Below the pieces are notes generated by a model, which was given only the letters and a program-made list of their open reading frames with translations, made no database searches and was not told the origin of the DNA. A stretch of 64,000 nucleotides of DNA, from positions 3,720,001 to 3,784,000 of the forward strand of contig NZ_LR026975.1 of assembly GCF_900603025.1 (NCBI RefSeq). The letters run 5' to 3'. This stretch comes from Mycolicibacterium hassiacum DSM 44199 (lineage in GTDB: Bacteria > Actinomycetota > Actinomycetes > Mycobacteriales > Mycobacteriaceae). A program made the translations under genes and the position numbers. Positions 30,340-40,158 of this stretch are shown here, piece by piece (the stretch's first letter is position 1; every line of letters starts with the position of its first letter).

Positions 30340-31109
30340 TCGGCCCCGCGGTCGCCGAGCTCGGTCAACTCGAGCACACCGTCGTCGTAGGGGTCGAACA
30401 GCGGCGAACCGCTGCCGGGGGGTTGCGGGGTGTCCGAGTGCGCCCCGCAACCGTATTCCGCGTCGACGACGTGACCGTCGGCGGAGTACTCGTTGGCGCA
30501 CACCCCGAACATCAGCCCCAGCGAACCGGACAGCGGCACATAGAAACCGCAGTCACGGCACACCCGCTTGGTGGCGCGGGCCATCGGCGCGTTGGGGCCG
30601 TACTCGCCGTCGTGCCACCGCTGGGCGGCCGCCGATCGCCCGTACGGGCTGAGCACCTGTCTGCGGCCGAACCCGACCTCGCGGGCGACCTCGTCGACGG
30701 CCGGATCCCCGGAGGCCAGGTAGCCGGGCACCAGCCGCGGGTCGTCGACCGCTGGGGCGAGCAGATCGCCGGGCCCGAGGTCGCCCGGCCGGATGCGGTC
30801 CTGCCAGGGCACCCACTTCGGCGCCAGCAACGCCGTCGGTCCCGGCACCATCACCACCTCGCTGATGGTGGCGTGGTCGGCACCGGGTGAGGCGGCCACC
30901 ACGACGGCCCACTGCCAGCCCCGGTAACCGGGCATGATGGCGAGAAACCGGTGGGTGGCCGCGGTGGAGTCCTCCAGGGTGGCCCCGAGGTATTCGCCGA
31001 CCGTCTCCTCGCCGCTGAACTCGACGATCGCCGAGCGCGCCAACTCGACGGCGCCCAGCAACACCGCTTCGGTGTCGCGGCGGTCAGCGGTGTCGGTCGT
31101 GCTGTCCAT
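30336..31109 (-). CDS. DUF3027 protein (Rv0877-like)
   Basis: A 257-residue cytosolic protein of the actinobacterial DUF3027 family. The N-terminal two thirds (from LELARSAIVEFSGEETVGEY) precede a cysteine-containing C-terminal part (VCRDCGFYVP, GVCANEYS, YGCGAHSD). Four spaced cysteines plus His suggest a metal site. The function is unknown. It is divergent from an MFS gene with 116 bp between starts. Confidence 0.85.
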   Translation of the reverse strand: MDSTTDTADRRDTEAVLLGAVELARSAIVEFSGEETVGEYLGATLEDSTAATHRFLAIMPGYRGWQWAVVVAASPGADHATISEVVMVPGPTALLAPKWVPWQDRIRPGDLGPGDLLAPAVDDPRLVPGYLASGDPAVDEVAREVGFGRRQVLSPYGRSAAAQRWHDGEYGPNAPMARATKRVCRDCGFYVPLSGSLGLMFGVCANEYSADGHVVDAEYGCGAHSDTPQPPGSGSPLFDPYDDGVLELTELGDRGAD

Positions 31110-31225
31110 CGTTTCCTAATAGTGCCTGAGCGGTACCCGCTAATCCACACCGGTCGGGCCAGGAGGCCGGGCGACACCGGGTCGCCGCACCCCCGCTGTC
31201 GGCCGGATAGGGAAGAATCGAGGAC

Positions 31226-32911
31226 GTGAGCGGACCGCGACGTGACCACCGAGACATGGCGCGTCGGCGTGACCCCCGCTACTACCCGCCGCAGCCACCG
31301 GCCGACGCCGAGCACCCCGGCATGGCCAACTATCCCAGCGAGCCCGGCTACCGGCGGCCGCGGCGGTCCAACCCGATGCCCAGCGCCAACCGCTGGCTGC
31401 CGCCGTTGGACGAACCGGCACGCCCGTACCGATCCGAACCGCCGCCACCGCCGCGCTCGACCGGCGCCCGGGCCGGCCAGAAGGTCACCGTCACGAGAGC
31501 TGCCGCCCAGCGCAGCCGGGAGATGGGCTCGAAGATGTACGGCCTGGTGCACCGGGCCGCCACCGCCGACGGCGCGGACAAGTCCGGGCTGACCGCGTTG
31601 ACCTGGCCGGTGGTCGCCAATTTCGCGGTCGATGCGGCGATGGCTGTCGCCCTGGCCAACACGTTGTTCTTCGCCGCGGCCTCCGGGGAGAGCAAGGGCC
31701 GGGTGGCGTTGTACCTGTTGATCACGATCGCGCCGTTCGCGGTGATCGCCCCGGTGATCGGGCCCGCGCTGGACCGCATCCAGCACGGTCGCCGCGTCGC
31801 GCTGGCCACCTCGTTCGCGTTGCGCACCCTGTTGGCGCTGATCCTGATCGCCAACTACGACGGCGCCTCCGGAAGCTTCCCGTCCTGGGTGCTCTACCCG
31901 TGCGCGCTGGCGATGATGGTGTTGAGCAAGTCGTTCAGCGTGCTGCGCAGCGCGGTGGCGCCGCGGGTGCTTCCGCCGTCGATCGACCTGGTCCGGGTGA
32001 ACTCTCGGCTGACCACCTTCGGCCTGTTGGGCGGGACCATGATCGGCGGCGCGGTGGCCGCGGCGGCGGAGTGGCTGCTCGGCCTGTTCGAACTGCCGGG
32101 TGCGCTCTACGTCATCGTCGCGGTGTCGATCGCCGGCGCCGTGCTGTCGATGCGGATCCCGAAATGGGTCGAGGTGACCGAAGGGGAGGTCCCCACCACC
32201 CTGAGTTATCACGGGCGCACCGGTGAGCTGCGCCGCCACCACGACCCGCGCCGGCCCGAGCCGGTGCGACAGCCGCTGGGCCGGAACACCATCACCGCGC
32301 TGTGGGGCAACTGCACGGTCAAGGCGATGGTCGGGTTCCTGTTCCTGTATCCGGCGTTCTACGCCAAGTCCCACGATGCGGGCGGCTGGGAACAGCTCAA
32401 GATCCTCGGGCTGATCGGTGCGGCGGCGGCGGTCGGCAACTTCATCGGCAACTTCACCGCCGCCCGGCTCGAACTCGGCCACCCCGCGCAGGTGGTGGTG
32501 CGCTGCACGACAGCGGTGATGACCGTCGCGCTGGCCGGCGCGGTGACCGGGAACCTGGTGGTGGTCGCGGTCGCCACGCTGATCACCTCGGGGGCGAGCG
32601 CGATCGCCAAGGCCTCGCTGGACGCGTCGATCCAGGACGACCTGCCGGAACGGTCCCGCGCATCGGCGTTCGGGCGCTCGGAGTCGCTGCTGCAGCTGGC
32701 CTGGGTGGCCGGCGGCGCGATCGGGGTGCTGATCTACACCGAGCTGTCGGTAGGCTTCACCGCGATCAGCGTGCTGCTGATCCTGGGCCTGGCCCAGACG
32801 ATCGTCAGCTATCGCGGCGAGTCGCTGATACCGGGCCTCGGCGGCAACCGTCCGGTGCTGGCCGAGCAGGAGGGCGGCCGCCCGGATGCTGCAGCGGTGA
32901 GGGGCGAATGA
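31226..32911 (+). CDS. MFS transporter with long cytosolic N-terminal extension (Rv0876c-like)
   Basis: A 561-residue membrane protein. The first about 120 residues are hydrophilic and rich in Arg and Pro (PRYYPPQPPADAEHPG), an unusual cytosolic tail for an MFS protein but shared by mycobacterial homologues. About 12 membrane helices follow. There is a long cytosolic loop near residues 320-350 (HGRTGELRRHHDPRRPEP). The substrate is unknown. The stop overlaps the start of the DUF2771 gene (ATGA), forming a two-gene operon. Confidence 0.86.
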   Translation: MSGPRRDHRDMARRRDPRYYPPQPPADAEHPGMANYPSEPGYRRPRRSNPMPSANRWLPPLDEPARPYRSEPPPPPRSTGARAGQKVTVTRAAAQRSREMGSKMYGLVHRAATADGADKSGLTALTWPVVANFAVDAAMAVALANTLFFAAASGESKGRVALYLLITIAPFAVIAPVIGPALDRIQHGRRVALATSFALRTLLALILIANYDGASGSFPSWVLYPCALAMMVLSKSFSVLRSAVAPRVLPPSIDLVRVNSRLTTFGLLGGTMIGGAVAAAAEWLLGLFELPGALYVIVAVSIAGAVLSMRIPKWVEVTEGEVPTTLSYHGRTGELRRHHDPRRPEPVRQPLGRNTITALWGNCTVKAMVGFLFLYPAFYAKSHDAGGWEQLKILGLIGAAAAVGNFIGNFTAARLELGHPAQVVVRCTTAVMTVALAGAVTGNLVVVAVATLITSGASAIAKASLDASIQDDLPERSRASAFGRSESLLQLAWVAGGAIGVLIYTELSVGFTAISVLLILGLAQTIVSYRGESLIPGLGGNRPVLAEQEGGRPDAAAVRGE

Positions 32912-33387
32912 AGCGTGCACTGGCCGCGCTGGCGGTGGTGGTGCTGGTCGTCTCGGTGGCGACCGGTGTGCTGATCTGGCGGCTCACCCGCGATCCAGCA
33001 CCGAAATACCCTGAGATCAGCGCATATTCGCACGGCAAGACCACCAAGGTGGGGCCGTACCGCTACTGCCAGGTGCTCAACCCGACCGACTGCGAGGTCT
33101 TCGGCGATCAGGGCGAGCTGCGGGTGACCACCCGCGGGCCGGTGCAGTTGTCGGTACCGCCGGCGATCTCGAAGGCGCCGTGGGTACTGCTGCGCCAGTA
33201 CGAGGACGGCGACATCGTCGAGGAGTTCCGGCCGGGCAGCCGGCTCGCGGTCACCGTCCCGACCATGGATCCGCACCGCGGCCGGCTCACCGGGATCGCC
33301 GTGTTCCTGCCGACGCTGGTCAGCGTCGACGGCACCGAAATGCCGGTCCCGCACGCCGAGTGGACGGTGCGCACCGTCTGGCAGTAG
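32908..33387 (+). CDS. DUF2771 exported or membrane-anchored protein (Rv0875c-like)
   Basis: A 159-residue protein with one N-terminal hydrophobic helix (about residues 4-26), acting as signal or anchor, then an extracytoplasmic domain. Two cysteines (YRYCQVLNPTDCEVF) are close enough to form a disulfide. It matches the mycobacterial DUF2771 family. It is translationally coupled to the MFS gene, so it may be an extracytoplasmic partner of that transporter. Confidence 0.84.
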   Translation: MKRALAALAVVVLVVSVATGVLIWRLTRDPAPKYPEISAYSHGKTTKVGPYRYCQVLNPTDCEVFGDQGELRVTTRGPVQLSVPPAISKAPWVLLRQYEDGDIVEEFRPGSRLAVTVPTMDPHRGRLTGIAVFLPTLVSVDGTEMPVPHAEWTVRTVWQ

Positions 33388-33412
33388 CGGCCCGTTGGCC
33401 CGGCCGGCGACG

Positions 33413-34420
33413 CTACCCCGCGCCGTGGCCGGCCGGTACCCGTTCCGACTCGCGCGGCGGCGGGGGCGGGGTGCCGTCACCGAATGGTCTGCCGCCCAAT
33501 GACTCCCGGCCATGCGGGGTGAGCCAGCCGGACAGCTCCGGCCCCTTCGGCACGATACCGGTCGGGTTGATGTCGCGATGGACGATGTAGTAGTGCTGCT
33601 TGATCTGGACGAAGTCGACCGTGTCACCGAACCCGGGGGTCTGGAACAGGTCGCGGGCGTAGGCCCACAGCACCGGCAGCTCGGTGAGCTTGTGCCGATT
33701 GCACTTGAAGTGCCCGTGATAGACCGCGTCGAACCGCACCAGCGTGGTGAACAACCGCACGTCGGCCTCGGTGATGGTGTCGCCCACCAGATATCGCTGG
33801 TTCCGCAGCCGCTCGGACAGCCAGTCCAGCGCCGCGAACAACCGGTCGTAGGCGCGTTCGTAGGCCTGCTGCGAACCGGCGAACCCGCACCGGTACACGC
33901 CGTTGTTGACCTCGGTGTAGACCCGGCGACTGACCTCGTCGATCTCGTCCCGCAGCGGTTCAGGGTAAAGGTCCGGGGCGCCGTCGCGGTGATACGCCGT
34001 CCACTCGGTGCTGAAATCCAGGGTGATCTGGGCGAAGTCGTTGGTGACGACTTCGCCGGTCCGAACGTCGACGCTCGCGGGCACCGTGATGCCCTTGGGG
34101 TAGTCCGGAAAGCGTTTCAGGTAGGCGTCTTTGAGCCGCGAAATCTTCAGCACCGGGTCGACGCCGCCCGGGTCGAGGTCGAAGGTCCAGCTGTCGGCGT
34201 CATGGGTCGGGCCGCAGAACCCGATGGAGATCGCGTCCTCGAGCCCGAGCAGCCGGCGCACGATGATCGCCCGGTTGGCCCACGGGCAGGCCCGCGCGAC
34301 GATCAGCCGGTAGCGCCCGGGCTCGACCGGATAGCCGTCGCGCCCGTCGGCGGTGATCCGGGTGGTGATGTAGTCGGTGTCGCGGTTGAAGTCGCCGCCG
34401 GAGGCGACGTAAGCAGCCAT
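33413..34420 (-). CDS. Glutathionyl-hydroquinone reductase-like (GST Xi class) protein
   Basis: A 335-residue GST-fold protein matching the glutathionyl-hydroquinone reductase group. The thioredoxin-like domain carries the nucleophile in ARACPWANRAII, followed by WTFDLDPGG and SVDVRTGEVVTNDFAQI. An all-helical domain follows with RRVYTEVNNGVYRCGFA, ITEADVRLFTTLVRFD and GFGDTVDFVQIKQHYY. Mycobacteria make mycothiol rather than glutathione, so the thiol used is uncertain. The last about 45 residues are Pro/Gly/Glu-rich and not part of the fold. Confidence 0.87.
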   Translation of the reverse strand: MAAYVASGGDFNRDTDYITTRITADGRDGYPVEPGRYRLIVARACPWANRAIIVRRLLGLEDAISIGFCGPTHDADSWTFDLDPGGVDPVLKISRLKDAYLKRFPDYPKGITVPASVDVRTGEVVTNDFAQITLDFSTEWTAYHRDGAPDLYPEPLRDEIDEVSRRVYTEVNNGVYRCGFAGSQQAYERAYDRLFAALDWLSERLRNQRYLVGDTITEADVRLFTTLVRFDAVYHGHFKCNRHKLTELPVLWAYARDLFQTPGFGDTVDFVQIKQHYYIVHRDINPTGIVPKGPELSGWLTPHGRESLGGRPFGDGTPPPPPRESERVPAGHGAG

Positions 34421-34476
34421 GCCCCCATCCTCCCCCGGCGAGCGGTCGGCGCAACGAGCCAGGGCGCGGTTCGCCC

Positions 34477-34887
34477 CTAGTGCTCCAGTTCGCGCGCGAC
34501 AGCGCGGACCACCTCGGCCACGCGCCGCGAGGTCTTGCGGTCCGGGTAGCGGCCCTTGCGCAGCTCGGGCTGGATCGAGCTCTCCAGCAGCACGATCATG
34601 TCCTCGATCATCCCGTGCAGCTCGTCGGGCGAGTGCCGGCGTGCGGCCGCCGCGGCCTCGCGCCGGGCCCGCGCCAGGCTCGGCGGCGGATCGATGATCG
34701 TCACGCTCAACGCCTGAGGTCCACGGCGACCGGTGGCGATGCCGAACTCGACCCGCTGCCCGGGCTTGAGGTGGTCGACCCCTGCGGGCAGCGCCGAAGA
34801 CCGGACGTAGACGTCCTCACCGTCCTCCTGAGACAGAAAACCGAAGCCCTTCTCGGCGTCATACCACTTAACCCGCCCGGTAGGCAC
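34477..34887 (-). CDS. cspB: Cold-shock domain protein with C-terminal extension
   Basis: A 136-residue protein. Residues 1-65 are a cold-shock domain with RNP1 (KGFGFLSQ) and RNP2 (DVYVRSSAL), binding single-stranded nucleic acid. A charged helical extension follows that contains [20 protein letters not shown]. It matches M. tuberculosis Rv0871. The GTG at 34887 gives [10 protein letters not shown] as in homologues and lies 8 bp after AGGTGAG; a GTG three codons upstream (34896) is possible. Confidence 0.92.
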   Translation of the reverse strand: MPTGRVKWYDAEKGFGFLSQEDGEDVYVRSSALPAGVDHLKPGQRVEFGIATGRRGPQALSVTIIDPPPSLARARREAAAAARRHSPDELHGMIEDMIVLLESSIQPELRKGRYPDRKTSRRVAEVVRAVARELEH

Positions 34888-35040
34888 TGGTCTCACCTGC
34901 TTGTCTTCGAAAGCCGCTACTAGGACATAAGGAAAGCGTCCCGAATGCGCACGGGACGCGTCATTGCTGATCTTACTCGGCGGGCGAAGCGGTCAGCACC
35001 CCCGGAAGCTGGGTAGGCTGAACCCACCGCTGGAGGAGAT

Positions 35041-35445
35041 ATGCGCCTGGTCCTGAACGTCATCTGGTTGATCTTCGGCGGCGTGTGGCTCGCGGCGGGC
35101 TACCTGCTGGCCGCGCTGATCTGCTTCGTCCTGATCATCACCATCCCGTTCGGGTTCGCCGCGCTGCGCATCGCGTCCTTCGCGCTGTGGCCGTTCGGCC
35201 GCACGATCGTCGACAAACCCGGCACCCGCCCCGGGGCGCTGATCGGCAACATCATCTGGGTCATCTTCCTGGGGATCCCGCTGGCGGTCGGTCACGTGAT
35301 CACCGCGGTGGCACAGGCCCTGACCATCGTCGGCATCCCGCTGGCGCTGGCCAACCTCAAGCTCATCCCCGTCTCGCTGGTGCCGCTGGGCAAGGAGATC
35401 GTGCCGGTCGATTCCGTCAACCGGCCGATGGGAGCCGTGCCGTGA
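35041..35445 (+). CDS. YccF-domain inner-membrane protein (Rv0870c-like)
   Basis: A 134-residue protein with two repeated hydrophobic units matching two YccF domains: VIWLIFGGVWLAAGYLLAAL near residue 7 and IIWVIFLGIPLAVGHVITAV near residue 63. Each is followed by an amphipathic PFG or PLG loop. The ATG at 35041 follows GGAGGAGAT. The function is unknown. Its stop overlaps the moaA2 start by 4 bp. Confidence 0.88.
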   Translation: MRLVLNVIWLIFGGVWLAAGYLLAALICFVLIITIPFGFAALRIASFALWPFGRTIVDKPGTRPGALIGNIIWVIFLGIPLAVGHVITAVAQALTIVGIPLALANLKLIPVSLVPLGKEIVPVDSVNRPMGAVP

Positions 35446-36527
35446 GCGTCATCGACCTCGGCCTGCCCCCGGTGCGGCCGGCGCATTCCGGCGCCGCCCC
35501 GCAGGTGCCGGCCGACATGCCCACCGAGGGGCCGCTCGTCGACAGGTTCGGCCGGGTGGCCACCGACCTGCGGGTGTCGCTGACGGACCGGTGCAATCTG
35601 CGCTGCACCTACTGCATGCCCGCCGAGGGCCTGGACTGGCTGCCGGGCGACCAGCTGCTCACCCACGACGAGCTCATCCGGCTGCTGCGCGTCGCGGTCA
35701 CCCGCCTGGGCATCACCAGCGTGCGGTTCACCGGCGGCGAGCCGCTGGTGGTCCGTCACCTCGAGGACGTCATCGCCGCCACCGCCGCGCTGACCCCGCG
35801 CCCGGAGATCGCCCTGACCACCAACGGGATCGGCCTCGACCGGCGCGCCGAGCGGCTGAAGCGGGCCGGGCTGGACCGCATCAACGTCTCGCTCGACACC
35901 GTCGACCGGCAGCGGTTCGCCCGCATCACCCGCCGCGACCGGCTCGCCGACGTGCTGGCCGGGCTGCGCGCCGCCAAGAACGCCGGCCTGGACCCGGTGA
36001 AGGTCAACGCGGTCCTCGACCCGACGACCGGCCCCGAGGACGCCGTCGAGCTGCTGCGGTTCTGCCTGCGTCACGGCTATCAGCTGCGGATCATCGAACA
36101 GATGCCGCTGGACGCCGGCCACACCTGGCGCCGCAGCGAGGTGCTGACCGCCGACGAGGTACTCGCCACCCTGCGCCGGCACTTCCGGCTGACCCCCGAT
36201 CCGGCGCCCCGCGGCTCGGCGCCCGCCCGGCTCTGGCGGGTCGAGGGCGACGACGGGCTGTGCGGGACGCTGGGCATCATCGCGGCGGTGTCGCAGGCGT
36301 TCTGTTCGGCCTGCGACCGGACCCGGCTCACCGCCGACGGCAACGTCCGCAACTGCCTGTTCGCCCGTACCGAGACCGACCTGCGCAGCCTGCTGCGCTC
36401 GGGCGCCGACGACGACGCCCTCGAGCAGGCCTGGCGGGCGGCGATGTGGACCAAGGCCGCCGGGCACGGCATCAACGAGGAGGGCTTCGTTCAGCCGGAC
36501 CGGCCGATGAGCGCGATCGGCGGATAG
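35442..36527 (+). CDS. moaA2: GTP 3',8-cyclase MoaA
   Basis: Radical-SAM enzyme (361 residues) that starts molybdenum cofactor synthesis by converting GTP to cyclic dehydro-GTP. The SAM cluster is bound by CNLRCTYC (preceded by VSLTDR), with FTGGEPLV after it. The C-terminal GTP-side cluster is carried by FCSACDRTRLT and VRNCLF, and the terminus ends in the conserved double glycine (MSAIGG). The GTG at 35442 overlaps the upstream stop. It forms a moa block with moaD2 downstream. Confidence 0.96.
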   Translation: MSVIDLGLPPVRPAHSGAAPQVPADMPTEGPLVDRFGRVATDLRVSLTDRCNLRCTYCMPAEGLDWLPGDQLLTHDELIRLLRVAVTRLGITSVRFTGGEPLVVRHLEDVIAATAALTPRPEIALTTNGIGLDRRAERLKRAGLDRINVSLDTVDRQRFARITRRDRLADVLAGLRAAKNAGLDPVKVNAVLDPTTGPEDAVELLRFCLRHGYQLRIIEQMPLDAGHTWRRSEVLTADEVLATLRRHFRLTPDPAPRGSAPARLWRVEGDDGLCGTLGIIAAVSQAFCSACDRTRLTADGNVRNCLFARTETDLRSLLRSGADDDALEQAWRAAMWTKAAGHGINEEGFVQPDRPMSAIGG

Positions 36528-36571
36528 CCGGCCACGAACCCGGAGTTGACCTCGACCGGATACCGAGCGGA

Positions 36572-36826
36572 ATGACGGTGCAGCTGACAATTCGCTACTT
36601 CGCGGCCGCGCGGGCGGCGGCGGGAACCGACGAGCAGATCATCGCCGTCGAACCCGGCACGACGATCGCAGCACTCGTGGACCGGCTCGGCGCCGACAAG
36701 CCCGAGTTAGCGAAAGTGTTGCAGCGCTGCAGCTTTCTCCTCGACGGAGTGGCCACCCGCGATCGTGACACGTTGCTGGACGGCGCCGGATCCGTGGATG
36801 TCCTGCCACCGTTCGCCGGCGGTTAG
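36572..36826 (+). CDS. moaD2: Molybdopterin synthase small subunit MoaD
   Basis: An 84-residue ubiquitin-fold sulfur carrier. It begins MTVQLTIRYFAAARAAAGTD and ends FAGG, whose terminal Gly-Gly is thiocarboxylated and donates sulfur in molybdopterin synthesis. The partner MoaE2 is encoded 1.7 kb away on the other side of rpfA. It lies 44 bp after moaA2. Confidence 0.95.
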   Translation: MTVQLTIRYFAAARAAAGTDEQIIAVEPGTTIAALVDRLGADKPELAKVLQRCSFLLDGVATRDRDTLLDGAGSVDVLPPFAGG

Positions 36827-36827
36827 G

Positions 36828-36843
36828 CGTGATATCTGTCACA
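36828..36843. promoter_or_regulatory. CRP/cAMP-receptor-type binding site upstream of rpfA
   Basis: CGTGATATCTGTCACA matches the actinobacterial CRP consensus TGTGA-N6-TCACA with one mismatch. It lies directly after moaD2 and about 10 bp upstream of a TTGACA hexamer, a position suited to control of rpfA. The M. tuberculosis CRP homologue Rv3676 is known to regulate rpfA. Confidence 0.65.
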
Positions 36844-36853
36844 AATGGCGGGG

Positions 36854-36883
36854 TTGACAACCGGCCGAAGTGCCCTCGATAGG
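36854..36883 (+). promoter_or_regulatory. Candidate rpfA promoter
   Basis: TTGACA at 36854-36859 is a perfect -35 hexamer, with GATAGG 18 bp downstream as a weak -10. A transcript from here would carry a leader of about 370 bases containing the riboswitch. The -10 match is poor, so the exact start site is uncertain. Confidence 0.4.
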
Positions 36884-37050
36884 GCCGAAAGTCCTTTCAG
36901 AACCCGCGCGGGGCCTGCGGCTTTAGAGACCCTTTAATCTTTTGCCGACGGGCGAAACGCCGCCTCCGGTAGGAGATGACGCGTCGGGACTGACCCGTTA
37001 CGGTTCTGCCCAGGCCATCGGTCGAACGCCGATCGGCTTGTCGGCCCCGG

Positions 37051-38464
<1,414 letters not shown>

Positions 38465-38466
38465 CC

Positions 38467-38495
38467 GGTGGGGTCGGTCTCAGGCCGACCCCACC
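38467..38495. terminator. Bidirectional hairpin between rpfA and moaE2
   Basis: GGTGGGGTCGG pairs perfectly with CCGACCCCACC around a 7-base loop. It begins 3 bp after the rpfA stop and overlaps the end of the convergent moaE2 gene. It has no U-tract on either side, as is common for mycobacterial terminators. Confidence 0.6.
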
Positions 38496-38923
38496 CACTC
38501 GTCGGTGCCGTCGGCGAAGAACTGATGCTTCCAGACCGGTAACCGCTCCTTGACCGCGTCCACCAGCCGGGCGCAGGTGCGGAACGCGGCCTGCCGGTGA
38601 TCGGCTGCCACCGCCGCCACCAGCGCGGCGTCCCCGATGTGCAGGGTGCCGATGCGGTGGCTGACCGCGATCGCCCGCACCCCGTCACTTTCGGCGGCCA
38701 CCTCGGCGGCCACCTGGGCCAGCGTCTGCGCGGCGGTCGGGTGTGCGGTGTACTCCAACCGGATCACCGTCCGGCCGCCGTCGTGGTCGCGCACCACGCC
38801 CGCGAAGCCCACCACCGCGCCCGCGGCGCGGTGCGCGACCAGTTCCTCGTGTTCGGGCAGCGCGATCGGCCGCTCGGTGACCTCGGCGCGCAGCACCTGC
38901 GCCGTCGTGGGCTCGGGGCTCAT
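38480..38923 (-). CDS. moaE2: Molybdopterin synthase large subunit MoaE
   Basis: A 147-residue MoaE, which with MoaD inserts the dithiolene sulfurs into cyclic pyranopterin monophosphate. Motifs are [33 protein letters not shown] ([18 protein letters not shown]) and the catalytic lysines in [16 protein letters not shown]. It overlaps mog by 4 bp and closes the operon Rv0863-like, moaC2, mog, moaE2. Confidence 0.95.
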   Translation of the reverse strand: MSPEPTTAQVLRAEVTERPIALPEHEELVAHRAAGAVVGFAGVVRDHDGGRTVIRLEYTAHPTAAQTLAQVAAEVAAESDGVRAIAVSHRIGTLHIGDAALVAAVAADHRQAAFRTCARLVDAVKERLPVWKHQFFADGTDEWVGSA

Positions 38924-39399
38924 CGGCTGTGGTCCTTTCCGCCGAGCTGATCCAGGGCGTGGTCGAGCACGTCGGCCAGCACACCGAGGCCGTCACGCAC
39001 CCCGCCGGGGGAACCGGGCAGGTTCACGATCAGCGTGCGTCCCGCCACCCCGCACACCCCTCGCGACAGCACCGACGTGGGAACTTTCGGCAGTCCGGCG
39101 CGGCGGATCGCCTCGGCCAGGCCGGGAATCTCGTAGTCCAGCAGGGCCGCCGTGACCTGCGGCGTCACGTCCGTCGGAGAGATACCCGTTCCGCCGGAGG
39201 TGAGCACCACGTCGACCCCGTCGGCCAGCGCGTCACGCAGCGCGGCGCCGACGTCCTCGCCGTCGGGCACCACGACCGGATCAGGGGTCTCGATGCCGCG
39301 TTCGGCCAGCCAGCCGACGATGATGGGTCCGCAGCGGTCCTCGTAGACACCCGCCGCGGCGCGGGTGGAGGCGATGACGACACGGCCGCGGCGGGTCAT
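38920..39399 (-). CDS. mog: Molybdopterin adenylyltransferase-like Mog/MoaB
   Basis: A 159-residue MoaB/Mog fold protein that activates molybdopterin by adenylation before metal insertion. Diagnostic residues are [17 protein letters not shown] and the substrate loop [12 protein letters not shown]. It overlaps moaC2 upstream and moaE2 downstream by 4 bp each. Confidence 0.93.
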   Translation of the reverse strand: MTRRGRVVIASTRAAAGVYEDRCGPIIVGWLAERGIETPDPVVVPDGEDVGAALRDALADGVDVVLTSGGTGISPTDVTPQVTAALLDYEIPGLAEAIRRAGLPKVPTSVLSRGVCGVAGRTLIVNLPGSPGGVRDGLGVLADVLDHALDQLGGKDHSR

Positions 39400-39905
39400 C
39401 GTGTCCAGATTCCGGTCTTGCCGCCCTCCTTGCGCAACACCCGGATGTTGTCGATGCGGGCGGCCGGATCGACGGCCTTGATCATGTCGTAGAGGGTCAA
39501 CGCGGCGACGCTGACGGCGGTCAGCGCCTCCATCTCCACCCCGGTGCGGTCGGTGCTGCGCACAGTCGCGGTGACCTCCACCGCGCCCGCGTCCGCGTCG
39601 GCGGCGAACTCGACGTCCACCCCGGTCAGCGCCAGCTGGTGACAGAGCGGGATCAGCTCGCTGGTGCGCTTGGCCGCCTGGATACCGGCGATCCGCGCGG
39701 TGGCCAGCGCGTCACCCTTGGGCAGACCGCCGTCGGTGATCATCGAGACCACCGCGGCGGTGGTGTGCAGGGTGCCCGCCGCCACCGCGGTGCGCTTGGT
39801 GACGTCTTTGCCGGTGACGTCGACCATGTGCGCGGCGCCCGACTCGTCGAGGTGCGAGAGGCGTTGCCCGGGCGAGCCGGGCCGGTCTCCCGCCGCGGCA
39901 GTCAC
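39396..39905 (-). CDS. moaC2: Cyclic pyranopterin monophosphate synthase MoaC
   Basis: A 169-residue MoaC that converts the MoaA product to cyclic pyranopterin monophosphate. Motifs are [16 protein letters not shown] (catalytic Lys), [16 protein letters not shown], and the C-terminal [19 protein letters not shown]. The first about 25 residues before HMVDV are variable. Together with MoaA2, MoaD2, MoaE2 and Mog, the window encodes most early cofactor steps. Confidence 0.95.
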   Translation of the reverse strand: MTAAAGDRPGSPGQRLSHLDESGAAHMVDVTGKDVTKRTAVAAGTLHTTAAVVSMITDGGLPKGDALATARIAGIQAAKRTSELIPLCHQLALTGVDVEFAADADAGAVEVTATVRSTDRTGVEMEALTAVSVAALTLYDMIKAVDPAARIDNIRVLRKEGGKTGIWTR

Positions 39906-39907
39906 CG

Positions 39908-40093
39908 CTACCTGTTGACGACCGTTACCGGGTGGCAGTAGGGCAGCTGGTCGGCCGGCAGCGGGAATTCGAGCTCGCCGAACGGCGACAGCGCACCGAC
40001 ACGATCGGCGGCCAGCTCGCTGACCGCGTGCTCACCATCGCTGACCGTCGGCCAGCCCGGGTCGACATAATGCTTCTTCTTGTTCTCTGCCAC
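39908..40093 (-). CDS. Small conserved mycobacterial protein (Rv0863-like)
   Basis: A 61-residue protein beginning [14 protein letters not shown] and ending [12 protein letters not shown], matching the small gene found ahead of moaC2 in mycobacteria. The GTG at 40093 was chosen over longer frames, which would overlap the divergent gene at 40159. It lies 2 bp upstream of moaC2. No domain or function is recognised. Confidence 0.7.
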   Translation of the reverse strand: MAENKKKHYVDPGWPTVSDGEHAVSELAADRVGALSPFGELEFPLPADQLPYCHPVTVVNR

Positions 40094-40158
40094 GACCTCA
40101 TTGTGGCAGGCCCACTGGGCGGTGGCGACACCGGCAGGCTGCTTTACGCTGGTCAGCA

